A DNA stretch of 64,000 nucleotides from Alphaproteobacteria bacterium (GTDB taxonomy: Bacteria > Pseudomonadota > Alphaproteobacteria > Caulobacterales > Aquidulcibacteraceae), in contig JAPLOL010000151.1 of the NCBI GenBank assembly GCA_026400735.1, positions 1-64,000 of the forward strand. Direction: 5' to 3'. Shown here piece after piece: positions 18,242 through 25,833 of the stretch. Position 1 is the first letter of the stretch, and each line of letters opens with the position of its first letter. The position numbers and the translations under genes were made by a program. Below the pieces are notes generated by a model. That model worked only from the letters and a program-made list of their open reading frames with translations, was not told the origin of the DNA and did not search any database.

Positions 18242-20065
18242 ATGACCGATCTCACTGCCGCCCGCGAAACGCTGCAGCGCGTGTTCGGCCACAGCGACTT
18301 TCGCGGACTGCAAAGCGACGTCATCACTGAAGTCCTCGAAGGCCGCGATGTGATGGCCGTGCTTCCAACAGGCGGCGGCAAGAGCTTCTGTTACCAGATC
18401 CCCGCGATCCTGCGCCCAGGCGTAGGCCTCGTCGTTTCGCCGCTCATCGCGCTGATGCAAGATCAAGTCGCGGCGCTGCGCTCGGCAGGCGTCGCCGCCG
18501 CGCGCTTGGATTCCACCATCCAATCAGACGCACGCCGCGAATGGCTCAGCGCCGCACGCGACGGCCAGCTCGATCTTCTCTACGTCTCGCCCGAAGGTCT
18601 CTTCGCGCAAGGCTTCCTCGATTTCCTCGAACAATGCCCCATTGCGCTCATCGCCATCGACGAAGCCCACTGCGTCAGCCAATGGGGACACGATTTTCGC
18701 CCCGATTATCGCGCGCTCGGCCAACTCGCGGATCGCTTCCCGAGCGTGCCGCGCATGGCCGTCACCGCCACCGCTGATCTCAAAACCCAAGCCGACATCC
18801 GCACGCAGCTGCGCCTCGAAAACGCGCGCGCCTTCATCGATAGCTTCGACCGCCCCAACCTGGTGCTCGCCGCTGAACGCCGGCCCCCAAAGGTGCAAGA
18901 TCGCATCTACGACATCGTCAGCGCACGGCGCGGCAAGTCCGGCATCATTTACGCCGCCACGCGCGACAATGTCGAGAAAACCGCCGCCAATCTGCAAGCG
19001 CTAAAGATCCCCGCGCTCGCCTACCATGCCGGCCTCGACGCAAACCTGCGCGCCGATCGCCAGCACAAATTCCAGGAAGAAGACGACGTCGTCATGGTCG
19101 CCACCATCGCCTTCGGCATGGGCGTCGACAAACCCAACGTGCGCTACGTCGTCCACGCCGATTCACCAAAGAGCATCGAGGCCTACTGGCAGGAAGTCGG
19201 CCGCGGCGGTCGCGACGGCGACACCGCCGAGGGCTTTTGCATCTACAGCGCCAGCGATCTCAGGCGCGCCATCATGTTCGCGAACCAAGGCAACGCCACC
19301 GAACAAGTCAAAGCCGTGCAGATCAAAAAGGCGCGCCAACTCTTTGCCTATCTCGACGGCCTCACGTGCCGCCGCGCTGGCGTGCGTCGCTATTTCGGCG
19401 AGGAAAACGCCGAGCCCTGCGGCGTCTGCGATATTTGCACCGATCCACCAACATCGATCGACGCAACCGAGTTCGCCGCCAAAGCCATCTCCGCCGTCAT
19501 GCGCATGGATCAGCGGGTCGGCCGCGGGCGCGTTGTGAACCATCTCCTCGGCCGCACGGGCGACGGCCTCGATGAGCAATACGCCTCGCGCACAACCTTC
19601 GGCATCGGCGCCGATCAAGGCGAGCCGATGTGGCGCAACGTGATCGAGCATCTCTTGTTCGAAGGCGTGTTGAGCGAAGGCGACGACCAACGCCCAACCC
19701 TTTCGATCGGCGACGACGACGCTGTCCGCGCCATCTTCCGCAAAGAGCGCAGCGTCCGCATCCGCGAAGCCGCCAAACCAACGCGCCGCAGCAAGGAAGA
19801 ACGCCGCGGCGCGAAAGGCGCCGCCAAGGCCGGCTTCGACGGCGCCGACGCAAAACTCTTCGACGCTCTCAAAACCTGGCGCCGCGAAACGGCCCAAGCC
19901 AATGCCGTGCCGCCCTACGTCATCTTCCACGACGCAACGCTTGCGGAAATGGTCCGCGCAAAACCAAACACGCTCCCCGCTCTGGGCCGCATCTCCGGCA
20001 TCGGAGAAGCCAAGCTCAAGAAGTACGGGACTGAAGTGCTCGCGGTGCTGATCGCTGGAATCTAG
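18242..20065 (+). CDS. recQ: ATP-dependent DNA helicase RecQ
   Basis: 607 residues, a 3'-5' superfamily 2 helicase used in recombination and fork repair. Walker A is LPTGGGKS at the N-terminus, the DEAH-box is IDEAHCVSQWGHDFR, and motif VI contains GRGGRDGD. The RQC zinc cysteines appear as GVRRYFG... EPCGVCDIC. An HRDC domain occupies the last ~65 residues (LGRISGIGEAKLKKYG). The last 59 codons and about 95 bp beyond the stop are duplicated 3.4 kb downstream. The start ATG at 18242 follows the palindromic repeat directly. Confidence 0.96.
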   Translation: MTDLTAARETLQRVFGHSDFRGLQSDVITEVLEGRDVMAVLPTGGGKSFCYQIPAILRPGVGLVVSPLIALMQDQVAALRSAGVAAARLDSTIQSDARREWLSAARDGQLDLLYVSPEGLFAQGFLDFLEQCPIALIAIDEAHCVSQWGHDFRPDYRALGQLADRFPSVPRMAVTATADLKTQADIRTQLRLENARAFIDSFDRPNLVLAAERRPPKVQDRIYDIVSARRGKSGIIYAATRDNVEKTAANLQALKIPALAYHAGLDANLRADRQHKFQEEDDVVMVATIAFGMGVDKPNVRYVVHADSPKSIEAYWQEVGRGGRDGDTAEGFCIYSASDLRRAIMFANQGNATEQVKAVQIKKARQLFAYLDGLTCRRAGVRRYFGEENAEPCGVCDICTDPPTSIDATEFAAKAISAVMRMDQRVGRGRVVNHLLGRTGDGLDEQYASRTTFGIGADQGEPMWRNVIEHLLFEGVLSEGDDQRPTLSIGDDDAVRAIFRKERSVRIREAAKPTRRSKEERRGAKGAAKAGFDGADAKLFDALKTWRRETAQANAVPPYVIFHDATLAEMVRAKPNTLPALGRISGIGEAKLKKYGTEVLAVLIAGI

Positions 20066-20159
20066 TTCCGCCACGCACCAAGGAAGTACCAGCCGCTTGT
20101 CCGGCAGCATCGAAAGCGGACATTGGTATGAATTTGTCCAAGCGGCTATAATTGGCCCA
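19889..20159. repeat. Direct repeat copy 1: 3' end of recQ and flank
   Basis: This stretch, from the HRDC-coding part of recQ through the stop to about 94 bp beyond it, reappears in the same orientation at 23263-23534 (offset 3,374, with one 1-nt insertion in copy 2). Over the 177 coding bases I count 5 mismatches. Over the noncoding part there are about 12. It brackets the 3.1-kb segment carrying ydcH-like, UPF0114 and the 244-residue protein gene. Confidence 0.92.
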
Positions 20160-20274
20160 AAGCTGCCGCTGGCTTCGCCTTTCAGACGAGGCACATTGTT
20201 GCCAAGTTCCGCGTCTTGGCGAAGGATTTATTCGCGCGTCCCGCACGTCTCGTCGTTGATCACTTGCCGTTCCT

Positions 20275-20427
20275 TCAGGCGGCAGATGGCTTCACCGGTG
20301 ATGCCGCAACGCCCCGGACGAGCAACACGCCCCGGCACGTTGAGCACATGTCGAACTCCACGCCGGCGCGGTTGAGCGCTTGCATGTTGGATTGGCAATT
20401 GGGGCACAAGAGCAGCGGCGTGCGGAT
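20275..20427 (-). pseudogene. Remnant of a TFIIB-type zinc-ribbon protein
   Basis: The complement encodes 50 codons reading RTPLLLCPNCQSNMQ, then NRAGVEFDMCSTCRGVLL. This matches the first half of the small zinc-ribbon proteins whose family pattern is CPxC...CxxCxGxWLDRGEL. Here the ATG appears replaced by ATC, and the downstream WLDRGE part is replaced by LLVRGVAASP before an early stop at 20275. With no start codon and a broken signature it is best read as a decayed gene. A non-canonical start cannot be excluded. Confidence 0.55.
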
Positions 20428-20441
20428 TACTCCAACAAGGT

Positions 20442-20473
20442 CGCGCCCCCGATCCGGGGAAACCGGGGGCGCG
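20442..20473 (-). terminator. Strong GC hairpin after the ydcH-like gene
   Basis: CGCGCCCCCG (20442-20451) pairs perfectly with CGGGGGCGCG (20464-20473) around a 12-nt loop. It lies just past the stop codon at 20479 of the minus-strand DUF465 gene, so it probably ends that transcript. The T-run on the minus strand is weak (CCTTGTTGG), so it may work only as a 3'-end stabiliser. Confidence 0.6.
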
Positions 20474-20478
20474 AAGGG

Positions 20479-20667
20479 TTAAGGCCGCGCGTGCGGCGGG
20501 TCATCGGCGCAATGCGTGGCGAGCTTGTCCTTGATCCGGAGCTTGAGCTGCTTCAGGCGCTTTACGCGCATGAAGTCCGGCAGAGGGCGCTTTAGCTCAG
20601 AATCGAGGTCGGCTTCGATCGCGACGTGGCGCCGCGCCAGACTCGCTGGGTGCGCTGCGGCGATCAT
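20479..20667 (-). CDS. YdcH/DUF465 family small protein
   Basis: 62 residues. The family pattern is clear: an RRHVAIEADLDSELKRPLPD stretch, then RVKRLKQLKLRIKDKL, giving a basic helical hairpin as in SlyX/YdcH proteins. Function in bacteria is not established. The ATG at 20667 overlaps the TGA of the upstream 58-residue gene (ATGA), implying translational coupling. A strong hairpin follows the stop. Confidence 0.82.
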   Translation of the reverse strand: MIAAAHPASLARRHVAIEADLDSELKRPLPDFMRVKRLKQLKLRIKDKLATHCADDPPHARP

Positions 20668-20840
20668 GCCGTGAGGCCTCGTTCCGCGCGGCTGCGGCGC
20701 GGACGGTCGTCTTCAGCGTCATCCTCGTCTTCTTCCGGCCTGCGGCGGCGCTTCTTCATCTCGACGCGAAAGTGGATATCATCTTCTGGACGCTTTTTTG
20801 TGCGAAGCGCTGCATGCATGGTGCCGATTGCGGTGATCAT
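20664..20840 (-). CDS. 58-residue highly charged small protein
   Basis: The ATG at 20840 has a strong AAGGAG 4 nt upstream, which fixes this start over longer frames. The protein begins with a short neutral segment (MITAIGTMHAAL) and continues as dense basic then acidic runs (KKRRRRPEEDEDDAEDD), ending in RSRAERGLTA. No domain recognised, and the charged part is probably disordered. It is the first gene of a two-gene operon with the DUF465 protein. Confidence 0.65.
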   Translation of the reverse strand: MITAIGTMHAALRTKKRPEDDIHFRVEMKKRRRRPEEDEDDAEDDRPRRSRAERGLTA

Positions 20841-21298
20841 GATGCTCCTTGTTTCCACTCCGGCGGCAACATTGTCCGCGTCGGAGCGATGCGAGCCGAC
20901 ATCGCGACACATGCCGCCAGAGGGGCCCGGCCCGCCTCAATGAGGTGGTCGGCGCAACGGCGCTTGCAAGGTTGGCGCAGATGAATTTCGCAAATGATAG
21001 TTATGCACTTGGCGAGCTCTTTTGCGATCACATGACGGGAAGGGCGCGGGGGAAAGCGCGTCTCTGAACCGGAGATGTACGGCAAGGGCGCGGTGAATGA
21101 CTGTGATGAGGTTTCATCATCATAGCCGCGGTTGCGCCAGTTGGATCAGATCCCATGTGGCGTCGGAGCAAGATTGAAGCGGGAGCATGATGTCGCGGGT
21201 CCTGACGAACATACCCGGTGTTGGGCGCGCGCGCGGGCGGCGGCGCCGTGGGTCCTCACGGATGCGCCGCCTCGCTCTCAGTTTCGTTAGGTTCGCCC
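20841..21298. other. Intergenic region between divergent small-gene operon and UPF0114 gene
   Basis: About 460 bp holding the upstream regions of the minus-strand 58-residue gene and the plus-strand UPF0114 gene. The short open frames here lack ribosome sites and family resemblance. I see no RNA gene or riboswitch-like structure. Confidence 0.4.
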
Positions 21299-21871
21299 AT
21301 GTCGCCTGAAGCGCACACGGACAGCGCCGCACGTGCGGACACAAGTATTTTTGAGAGCGCTATTGAGCGCGTGATTTTTGCCAGCCGATGGCTGATGGCG
21401 CCTGTCTATCTTGGCCTCGTCGCGAGCCTCGGCATCCTTGTCTACACGTTCTTCTCCGAGCTTGTTCAGGAAGTGCCGAACATTCCGCGGATGACCGAGA
21501 CCGACCTCATCTTGCTCGTGCTGACGCTGGTCGATCTTTCGCTGGCCGGCAATCTTGTGTTGATCGTGATTTTCTCGGGCTACGAAAATTTCGTTTCCCG
21601 GATTGACGCGGCGCACCACAAGGACCGGCCAAGCTGGATGGGAACGCTCGATTTCTCAGGCCTCAAGATTAAGCTTGCCACATCAATCGTCGCGATCTCC
21701 GGCATCCACTTGCTCAAGGTATTTATGAATCTTGATGACTATTCCGAGAAGCAATTGCTCTGGTTGACGATCATTCATCTTACCTTTGTTGTCTCTGGTC
21801 TGTGTTTCGCGTTGATGGACTGGATCGCTTCCCGCGCCAGCCACGCGTCGAAGGGAGGCCGCGACGCGTAG
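21299..21871 (+). CDS. UPF0114 (YqhA/TIGR00645) inner-membrane protein
   Basis: 190 residues with three or four membrane helices. Family landmarks are the N-terminal IFASRWLMAPVYLGLV segment, LVDLSLAGNLVLIVIFSGYENFVS, and KIKLATSIVAISGIHLLKVFM. Function is unknown in the family. The ATG at 21299 begins the conserved part, and an earlier in-frame start at 21218 would add non-conserved sequence. Confidence 0.9.
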   Translation: MSPEAHTDSAARADTSIFESAIERVIFASRWLMAPVYLGLVASLGILVYTFFSELVQEVPNIPRMTETDLILLVLTLVDLSLAGNLVLIVIFSGYENFVSRIDAAHHKDRPSWMGTLDFSGLKIKLATSIVAISGIHLLKVFMNLDDYSEKQLLWLTIIHLTFVVSGLCFALMDWIASRASHASKGGRDA

Positions 21872-22273
21872 GCGCCCGCGCATAGTCATCAGAATTGTTT
21901 TCTTACACGCGCGAGGCTAAGGCCCGAACCAGTCCATGATGAACACAACCTCACGTCAGCGTCACCGTGACCGAAACCGCATCGCTTGGCAAAGCTCCTC
22001 ATCCGCGACAAACGGTGACGCCAGAGCACAGACAGAGTAATTTGCGCTGAACGCCCGACCCAAGTCCGTCCATCTTCTCATCCGGTCCAGCGATTGACAT
22101 ACAACCACGCGCGCCTGTGTCTCTGTTAGTTTCGCTCAACCGCAGAGATGGCGGCGTTCAGAGTGGCCGACATCGGCATCTCCGCCGTTCGTTGAAACCG
22201 GCGCTATGTCGTCCGCTGGGCGCGAAACCGCCAGTCACGGCGCGCTTCGAGGGGCTGCTACGCTGGCTCCCTC
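21872..22273. other. Intergenic region, nothing recognised
   Basis: About 400 bp between the convergent UPF0114 gene and the 244-residue protein gene. No reading frame here looks coding and no repeat of the local family is present. A CTCTCAGACATTGCGAGAG stem near 22272-22290 overlaps the 3' end of the minus-strand gene and could help end its transcript. Confidence 0.4.
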
Positions 22274-23008
22274 TCAGACATTGCGAGAGGGCGCTTCTGT
22301 TTCGCCGCCATCCAAGGCACTCAGGATCGAGATTTTTTGCCAGATTTTGCGACCGAGACCATTGGTGAGATCCTCAATGTCGTTGACGGCGTCGATGACC
22401 ATGCCGTCGCGCATGCGATCGGCGAAGAGCGCGGCGATCTTGCCGATAAGCGCTAGCATCTCGGCGCAATAGTCCAGATAGCGCGTCAGTTCAAAGCGGG
22501 TCATCGTCCGCTCTGGCGAGGCGGTGGTGCCGTGCGCGTTCAGAATGATGGTTGGGTCCTTTGTCAGCTGATGCATGTCGATGACGTGTGCTAGCGCGCG
22601 CAGGCTATGGAGCGCATCGAACGCGCGGCGGCGTTTGGCGCGTTCCTCCAGCGTCAACAGAAACCATACCGCGCCACCAAACAGGATCAGCAAATTCGCA
22701 GCCGCTTCGAGGCCCTGGACCAACTCGGTTGCGTTGCTGAACAAACCCTCGGGGTGAACTAAGCGTAGCGCCGCAATCAGCGTGAGCACGCCGGTTACGC
22801 TCAGCGCCACGATAGCCAAACGCCATCCCCGGGAGGGACGCGAAAGGCGCGCCGCCTCTTCGGACAGTGTGCGCGCAACGCCGAGAAGATCTGCGCAGAC
22901 GTGACTAAGGCCAGCGCTTGGAAAGCGTGCCTGAATGCGCGCATGTAGTTTTTCGGTGGTCTGGATGACACGCGCGGCATCAAGGTGGCGATAGTCGACG
23001 GCGGTCAC
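22274..23008 (-). CDS. Two-helix membrane protein of unknown function
   Basis: 244 residues starting at a GTG. A soluble helical N-terminus (about 60 residues) is followed by two hydrophobic segments (about 65-88 and 105-125) and a long cytoplasmic helical C-terminal region containing RRRAFDALHSLRALAHVIDM and a YLDYCAEMLALIGKIAALF helix. No family recognised. It lies convergent to the UPF0114 gene within the segment bracketed by the recQ-tail repeats. Confidence 0.75.
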   Translation of the reverse strand: MTAVDYRHLDAARVIQTTEKLHARIQARFPSAGLSHVCADLLGVARTLSEEAARLSRPSRGWRLAIVALSVTGVLTLIAALRLVHPEGLFSNATELVQGLEAAANLLILFGGAVWFLLTLEERAKRRRAFDALHSLRALAHVIDMHQLTKDPTIILNAHGTTASPERTMTRFELTRYLDYCAEMLALIGKIAALFADRMRDGMVIDAVNDIEDLTNGLGRKIWQKISILSALDGGETEAPSRNV

Positions 23009-23262
23009 GGCTCACCTAGACTGCTGGCGTATTGAACAGAGCGTTCACCAAAATCCTGTCAGAACGCTGAGCCCGGCCATGTTCTAGTGTCATCGTCGTC
23101 GGTTGACGCATGAGCGGGATTGTCTTGTCAATATCTGATCGTTCGGCACGGGCCTGCCTCAATGACCCGGTTCGGCGAAAAGAAGCCGGACGCCCCCGAA
23201 TTGCGGAATGTCTGCTTTGGAGCAAAGCACAAGTCCCCTCATTCTCCGGCTTACCGAATGGG

Positions 23263-23439
23263 ACGGCCCAAGCCAATGCCGTGCCGCCCTACGTCATCTT
23301 CCACGACGCAACGCTTGCGGAAATGGTCCGCGCCAAACCAAACACGCTCCCCGCACTAGGCCGCATCTCCGGCATCGGCGAAGCCAAGCTGAAGAAGTAC
23401 GGGACTGAAGTGCTCGCGGTGCTGATCGCTGGAATCTAG
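23263..23439 (+). pseudogene. Duplicated 3' fragment of recQ (HRDC tail only)
   Basis: Encodes the last 57 residues of RecQ with an identical amino-acid sequence (from AQANAVPPYV to the LIAGI end) and its stop codon. All five nucleotide differences from the full recQ copy are at third codon positions. The helicase core is absent. The frame is open back to an ATG at 23110, so a 109-residue protein ending in an HRDC-like half domain is formally possible. Confidence 0.75.
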
Positions 23440-23534
23440 TTCCGCCACGCGCCGAGGAAGAACCTCGCCGCTTCTCCGGCAGCATCGAAAGCTGACATTG
23501 GTAGGAAGTTGTCCAAGCGGTTACAGTTGGCCCA
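23263..23534. repeat. Direct repeat copy 2: recQ 3' end and flank
   Basis: Partner of 19889-20159, same orientation. The similarity starts sharply at ACGGCCCAAG and ends at TTGGCCCA, outside which the two loci differ. Confidence 0.92.
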
Positions 23535-23776
23535 TTCGCGACGCTCGATGCGCTTGATCAAGCGCATGTCGCCATCAACGCGCTCGTTCGCGTGCTCCGA
23601 CCAATGAAGTCTAATCTGGATCGCCCTCGGACTGGCGAGCCGCAACGACGACGTTGCCATGCAATCTCCGACGCGAGGTGCACAGTCTTTATTCATTGGT
23701 GCAACGCCGCTTGGATTGTGTGCCTAGTCTCGGGGCCAACGCTAATTTCCCAATTGTGGCTTCGCTGGGGGCGGAA

Positions 23777-24133
23777 ATGTCGGAGAGCAATGCGACGCCA
23801 ACTCAAAAGGGTAGCGACGAGAAGTACTGTCACGAATGTGGAGCAGTGATCCGAGCCAAAGCTGAGATTTGTCCCAAGTGCGGTGTTCGTCAGATAGTGG
23901 CTAGCGGGAGCGGGCTCCCGATAACGCCTAGCGGCAAGAGCAAACTCGCAGCGGCTCTATTCGCTTTCTTTCTAGGTGGGCTTGGAATTCACAAATTCTA
24001 TTTGGGCCGTGTGGTTTGGGGCGTCGTTTATTTGGTCTTTTGCTGGACACTCATCCCTTCGCTGATCGGACTTGTCGAAGGCATTATCTATCTCACCATG
24101 AGCGATGACGCATTTGCGCAGAAGTACGGTTGA
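23777..24133 (+). CDS. TM2-domain protein with N-terminal zinc ribbon
   Basis: 118 residues. Residues ~15-37 carry two CxxC pairs (KYCHECG... EICPKCG), a zinc-ribbon. After a short linker comes a TM2 domain: SKLAAALFAFFLGGLGIHKFYLGR, a second helix with WTLIPSLIGLVEGIIYL, and a short tail. Such proteins are common in bacteria with uncertain roles. I chose the ATG at 23777 because it begins just after GGGGGCGGAA. A longer frame upstream looks non-coding. Codon use is less GC-biased than in neighbours. Confidence 0.85.
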   Translation: MSESNATPTQKGSDEKYCHECGAVIRAKAEICPKCGVRQIVASGSGLPITPSGKSKLAAALFAFFLGGLGIHKFYLGRVVWGVVYLVFCWTLIPSLIGLVEGIIYLTMSDDAFAQKYG

Positions 24134-24172
24134 GTATCAAAGGGCTAACTTTGTGGGTGGGGACCAAACGGC

Positions 24173-24487
24173 ATGGCGCACAAACAGCAGAAGTACAAAA
24201 TTCGAGAGGACGTCGCTGACGCAGTAGTCTCCCTCCTCCAACAAAAGTACCCAGAGTGGGAAATTAGGGACGAAACTCTGCGCGGACGAATGATAATTCG
24301 AATGCAAAAGGGCCTCAAAGTCGTTCGAATTTTCAGAGGATTTGGCGGCTCTCTGAGCGTTGCTGTTACCCACCCTTTTTGGTTTGGCCTAGTGACCTTG
24401 GGATTGTCGGACATGGTCCACGATCCCTCCAAGTTTCGCCTCCGCCGCGAAGTCTACGAGGAGGTTGGAAGACATTTTGGGACCTAG
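24173..24487 (+). CDS. 104-residue protein of unknown function
   Basis: A soluble alpha/beta-looking protein: basic N-terminus, a helix with EDVADAVVSLLQQKY, a strand-rich middle (MIIRMQKGLKVVRIFRGFG), a hydrophobic HPFWFGLVTLGLSDM segment and a basic C-terminus. No family recognised. It follows the TM2 gene by 39 nt on the same strand and shares its lower GC, so the two may have arrived together. Confidence 0.6.
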   Translation: MAHKQQKYKIREDVADAVVSLLQQKYPEWEIRDETLRGRMIIRMQKGLKVVRIFRGFGGSLSVAVTHPFWFGLVTLGLSDMVHDPSKFRLRREVYEEVGRHFGT

Positions 24488-24783
24488 CAATCACCCTTAT
24501 TGCGCACCTGATGAAGCCTTCGAAGCCAAGTGATACTTGGCCCCCAACGCTCAATCGCTTTTTCGTTCCTACACGCCGTCCTGAGTCCATCTGCGGCGAA
24601 TTCCGGCGGAATGCCCACGAATTGCGGAATGTCTAGTTCAGGCCAGAAGCCGACGTCCCTTCGGCGGCCTGCGGAAAAATGACCAGCCAATCCCCCACAT
24701 TTCCAAGTAAACTCCAACAAAATCAGCACCCACGCCACGATCTATCCGGCGGCCTCCGCCCCCGTGCGATACTCCCCGCACAA
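24488..24783. other. Intergenic region with direct-repeat block
   Basis: Contains the second copy of CGAATTGCGGAATGTCT at 24618-24634 within about 50 bp of looser similarity to 23185-23235. No gene is supported. Confidence 0.5.
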
Positions 24784-25293
24784 ATGCATCTAGCGAAACG
24801 CCACCTATCGAAACACTCCCGCGCCCGGCTCTTTGCCTGGGCGTTGGCTATGTCGATGTGGCTGTTCGCGGTGATCACTGGCGCCATCGCAATGAAGCCG
24901 CGCCACGCAAGCCAACGCGCTGATCTCGAAGCGCTCGCGCGTCTCGATTATCTGGTTCGCGGCCTGATCATCACGCGCGCCAGCGAGCTCGCACGCATGC
25001 GCGCGCCTAAGCGCTTCGGGACAGCGTATCGCGGACGAGCGATCGCAACGTCCGGGCTCATCCGCGCACTGATCGGCTCACGCTTGCGCCGCGCACTCAC
25101 GCGCAACGGCATAGTCGAGCAACTCCGCGCCTTGATCGACGCACTGCACACACTCGAATCCCACGCCGCGCACCTCGCCAAACGCATGCGGCGGCGGCTG
25201 ACGCGCCTCGCGCCAATTTTCACAACACCCAATGCGACCGCGCCGCTCATCCCGCTGGCGCACGCGCACGCCCTCGCCAACGACAGCTCATAA
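24784..25293 (+). CDS. Basic single-pass membrane protein, unknown function
   Basis: 169 residues from the ATG at 24784 (an in-frame ATG at 24679 would add 35 low-complexity residues). A hydrophobic segment at about 15-35 is followed by long Arg/Ala-rich helices (LEALARLDYLVRGLIITRAS, RLRRALTRNGIVEQLRALI). No domain recognised. The high Arg content and helical periodicity suggest a membrane-tethered helical bundle. High GC again, unlike the two genes before it. Confidence 0.6.
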   Translation: MHLAKRHLSKHSRARLFAWALAMSMWLFAVITGAIAMKPRHASQRADLEALARLDYLVRGLIITRASELARMRAPKRFGTAYRGRAIATSGLIRALIGSRLRRALTRNGIVEQLRALIDALHTLESHAAHLAKRMRRRLTRLAPIFTTPNATAPLIPLAHAHALANDSS

Positions 25294-25445
25294 TCTCTTG
25301 GATCGCGGGCCTTTAGGTCCGCCTCTGTGCTTTCTGGAAGGTAGGCTGCGGGTCTGGAGACGCGCGGTCCAAGAACCATGCGAGTTCCTCTTTTGTTCTT
25401 GCATCATAGCGCCGAACATTGTTTAGTCGCGCCGGGAGGATTCAC

Positions 25446-25829
25446 ATGATCGGCTACGTCACTATCGGCTCGAACGACATCGCGCGCTCGTGCGCCTTCT
25501 TCGACCAGGCGTTCGAACCACTCGGCTACAAGCGCACCTTCGAAGGCGGCGGCTGGGCCGGTTACGGCCCGGACGGCAAGAAGGAAGGCTTCGAAGTTTA
25601 TCTGGCGACGCCAGAGAACGGCCAAAGCGCCTGTCTCGGCAACGGCTCGATGCTCGCATTCAAAGCGCCATCACGCGCGGCTGTTGAAGCTTTTCATGCG
25701 GCGGCTTTGGCTTCCGGCGGCAAAGACGAAGGCGCGCCTGGCGTACGCGGCGAAAGCGATCCGCCTTTTTACGGCGCCTATGTGCGCGATCCCGAAGGCA
25801 ATAAGTTCTGCGCCTACTACAAAGGCTAA
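25446..25829 (+). CDS. VOC-family (glyoxalase-like) protein
   Basis: 127 residues, one vicinal-oxygen-chelate unit made of two beta-alpha-beta-beta-beta modules. The start MIGYVTIGSNDI carries the strand with its metal-site position, AFFDQAFEPLGY is the typical helix, and the end RDPEGNKFCAYYKG is the closing signature. VOC proteins include glyoxalases and dioxygenases, and the substrate cannot be read from sequence. GGGAGGA 5 nt before the ATG fixes this start. It ends 4 nt from the convergent coiled-coil gene. Confidence 0.88.
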   Translation: MIGYVTIGSNDIARSCAFFDQAFEPLGYKRTFEGGGWAGYGPDGKKEGFEVYLATPENGQSACLGNGSMLAFKAPSRAAVEAFHAAALASGGKDEGAPGVRGESDPPFYGAYVRDPEGNKFCAYYKG

Positions 25830-25833
25830 GCCT

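Larger units (their letters stand above)
20066..20478. other. Gene-poor stretch after recQ
   Basis: Apart from repeat copy 1, the zinc-ribbon remnant and the hairpin, nothing coding is supported here. The motif AAAGCGGACATT at 20113-20124 belongs to an intergenic repeat type also seen at 23207-23218 (inverted) and 23488-23499. Confidence 0.5.
23009..23776. other. Accessory intergenic stretch with recQ-tail copy and repeat motifs
   Basis: Holds recQ-tail copy 2 (23263-23534), the direct-repeat block CGAATTGCGGAATGTCT (23197-23213, found again at 24618-24634) and inverted AATGTCxGCTTT motifs at 23207-23218 and 23488-23499. An open frame at 23110-23439 could translate 52 unrelated residues fused to the HRDC tail, but no good ribosome site is visible. 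Downstream sequence to 23776 becomes less GC-rich. Confidence 0.5.

Noticed and set aside
19163..20194. 343-residue minus-strand frame over the end of recQ
   Set aside because: Runs opposite the helicase RQC and HRDC regions, which carry the zinc cysteines. The antisense product has no recognisable domain.
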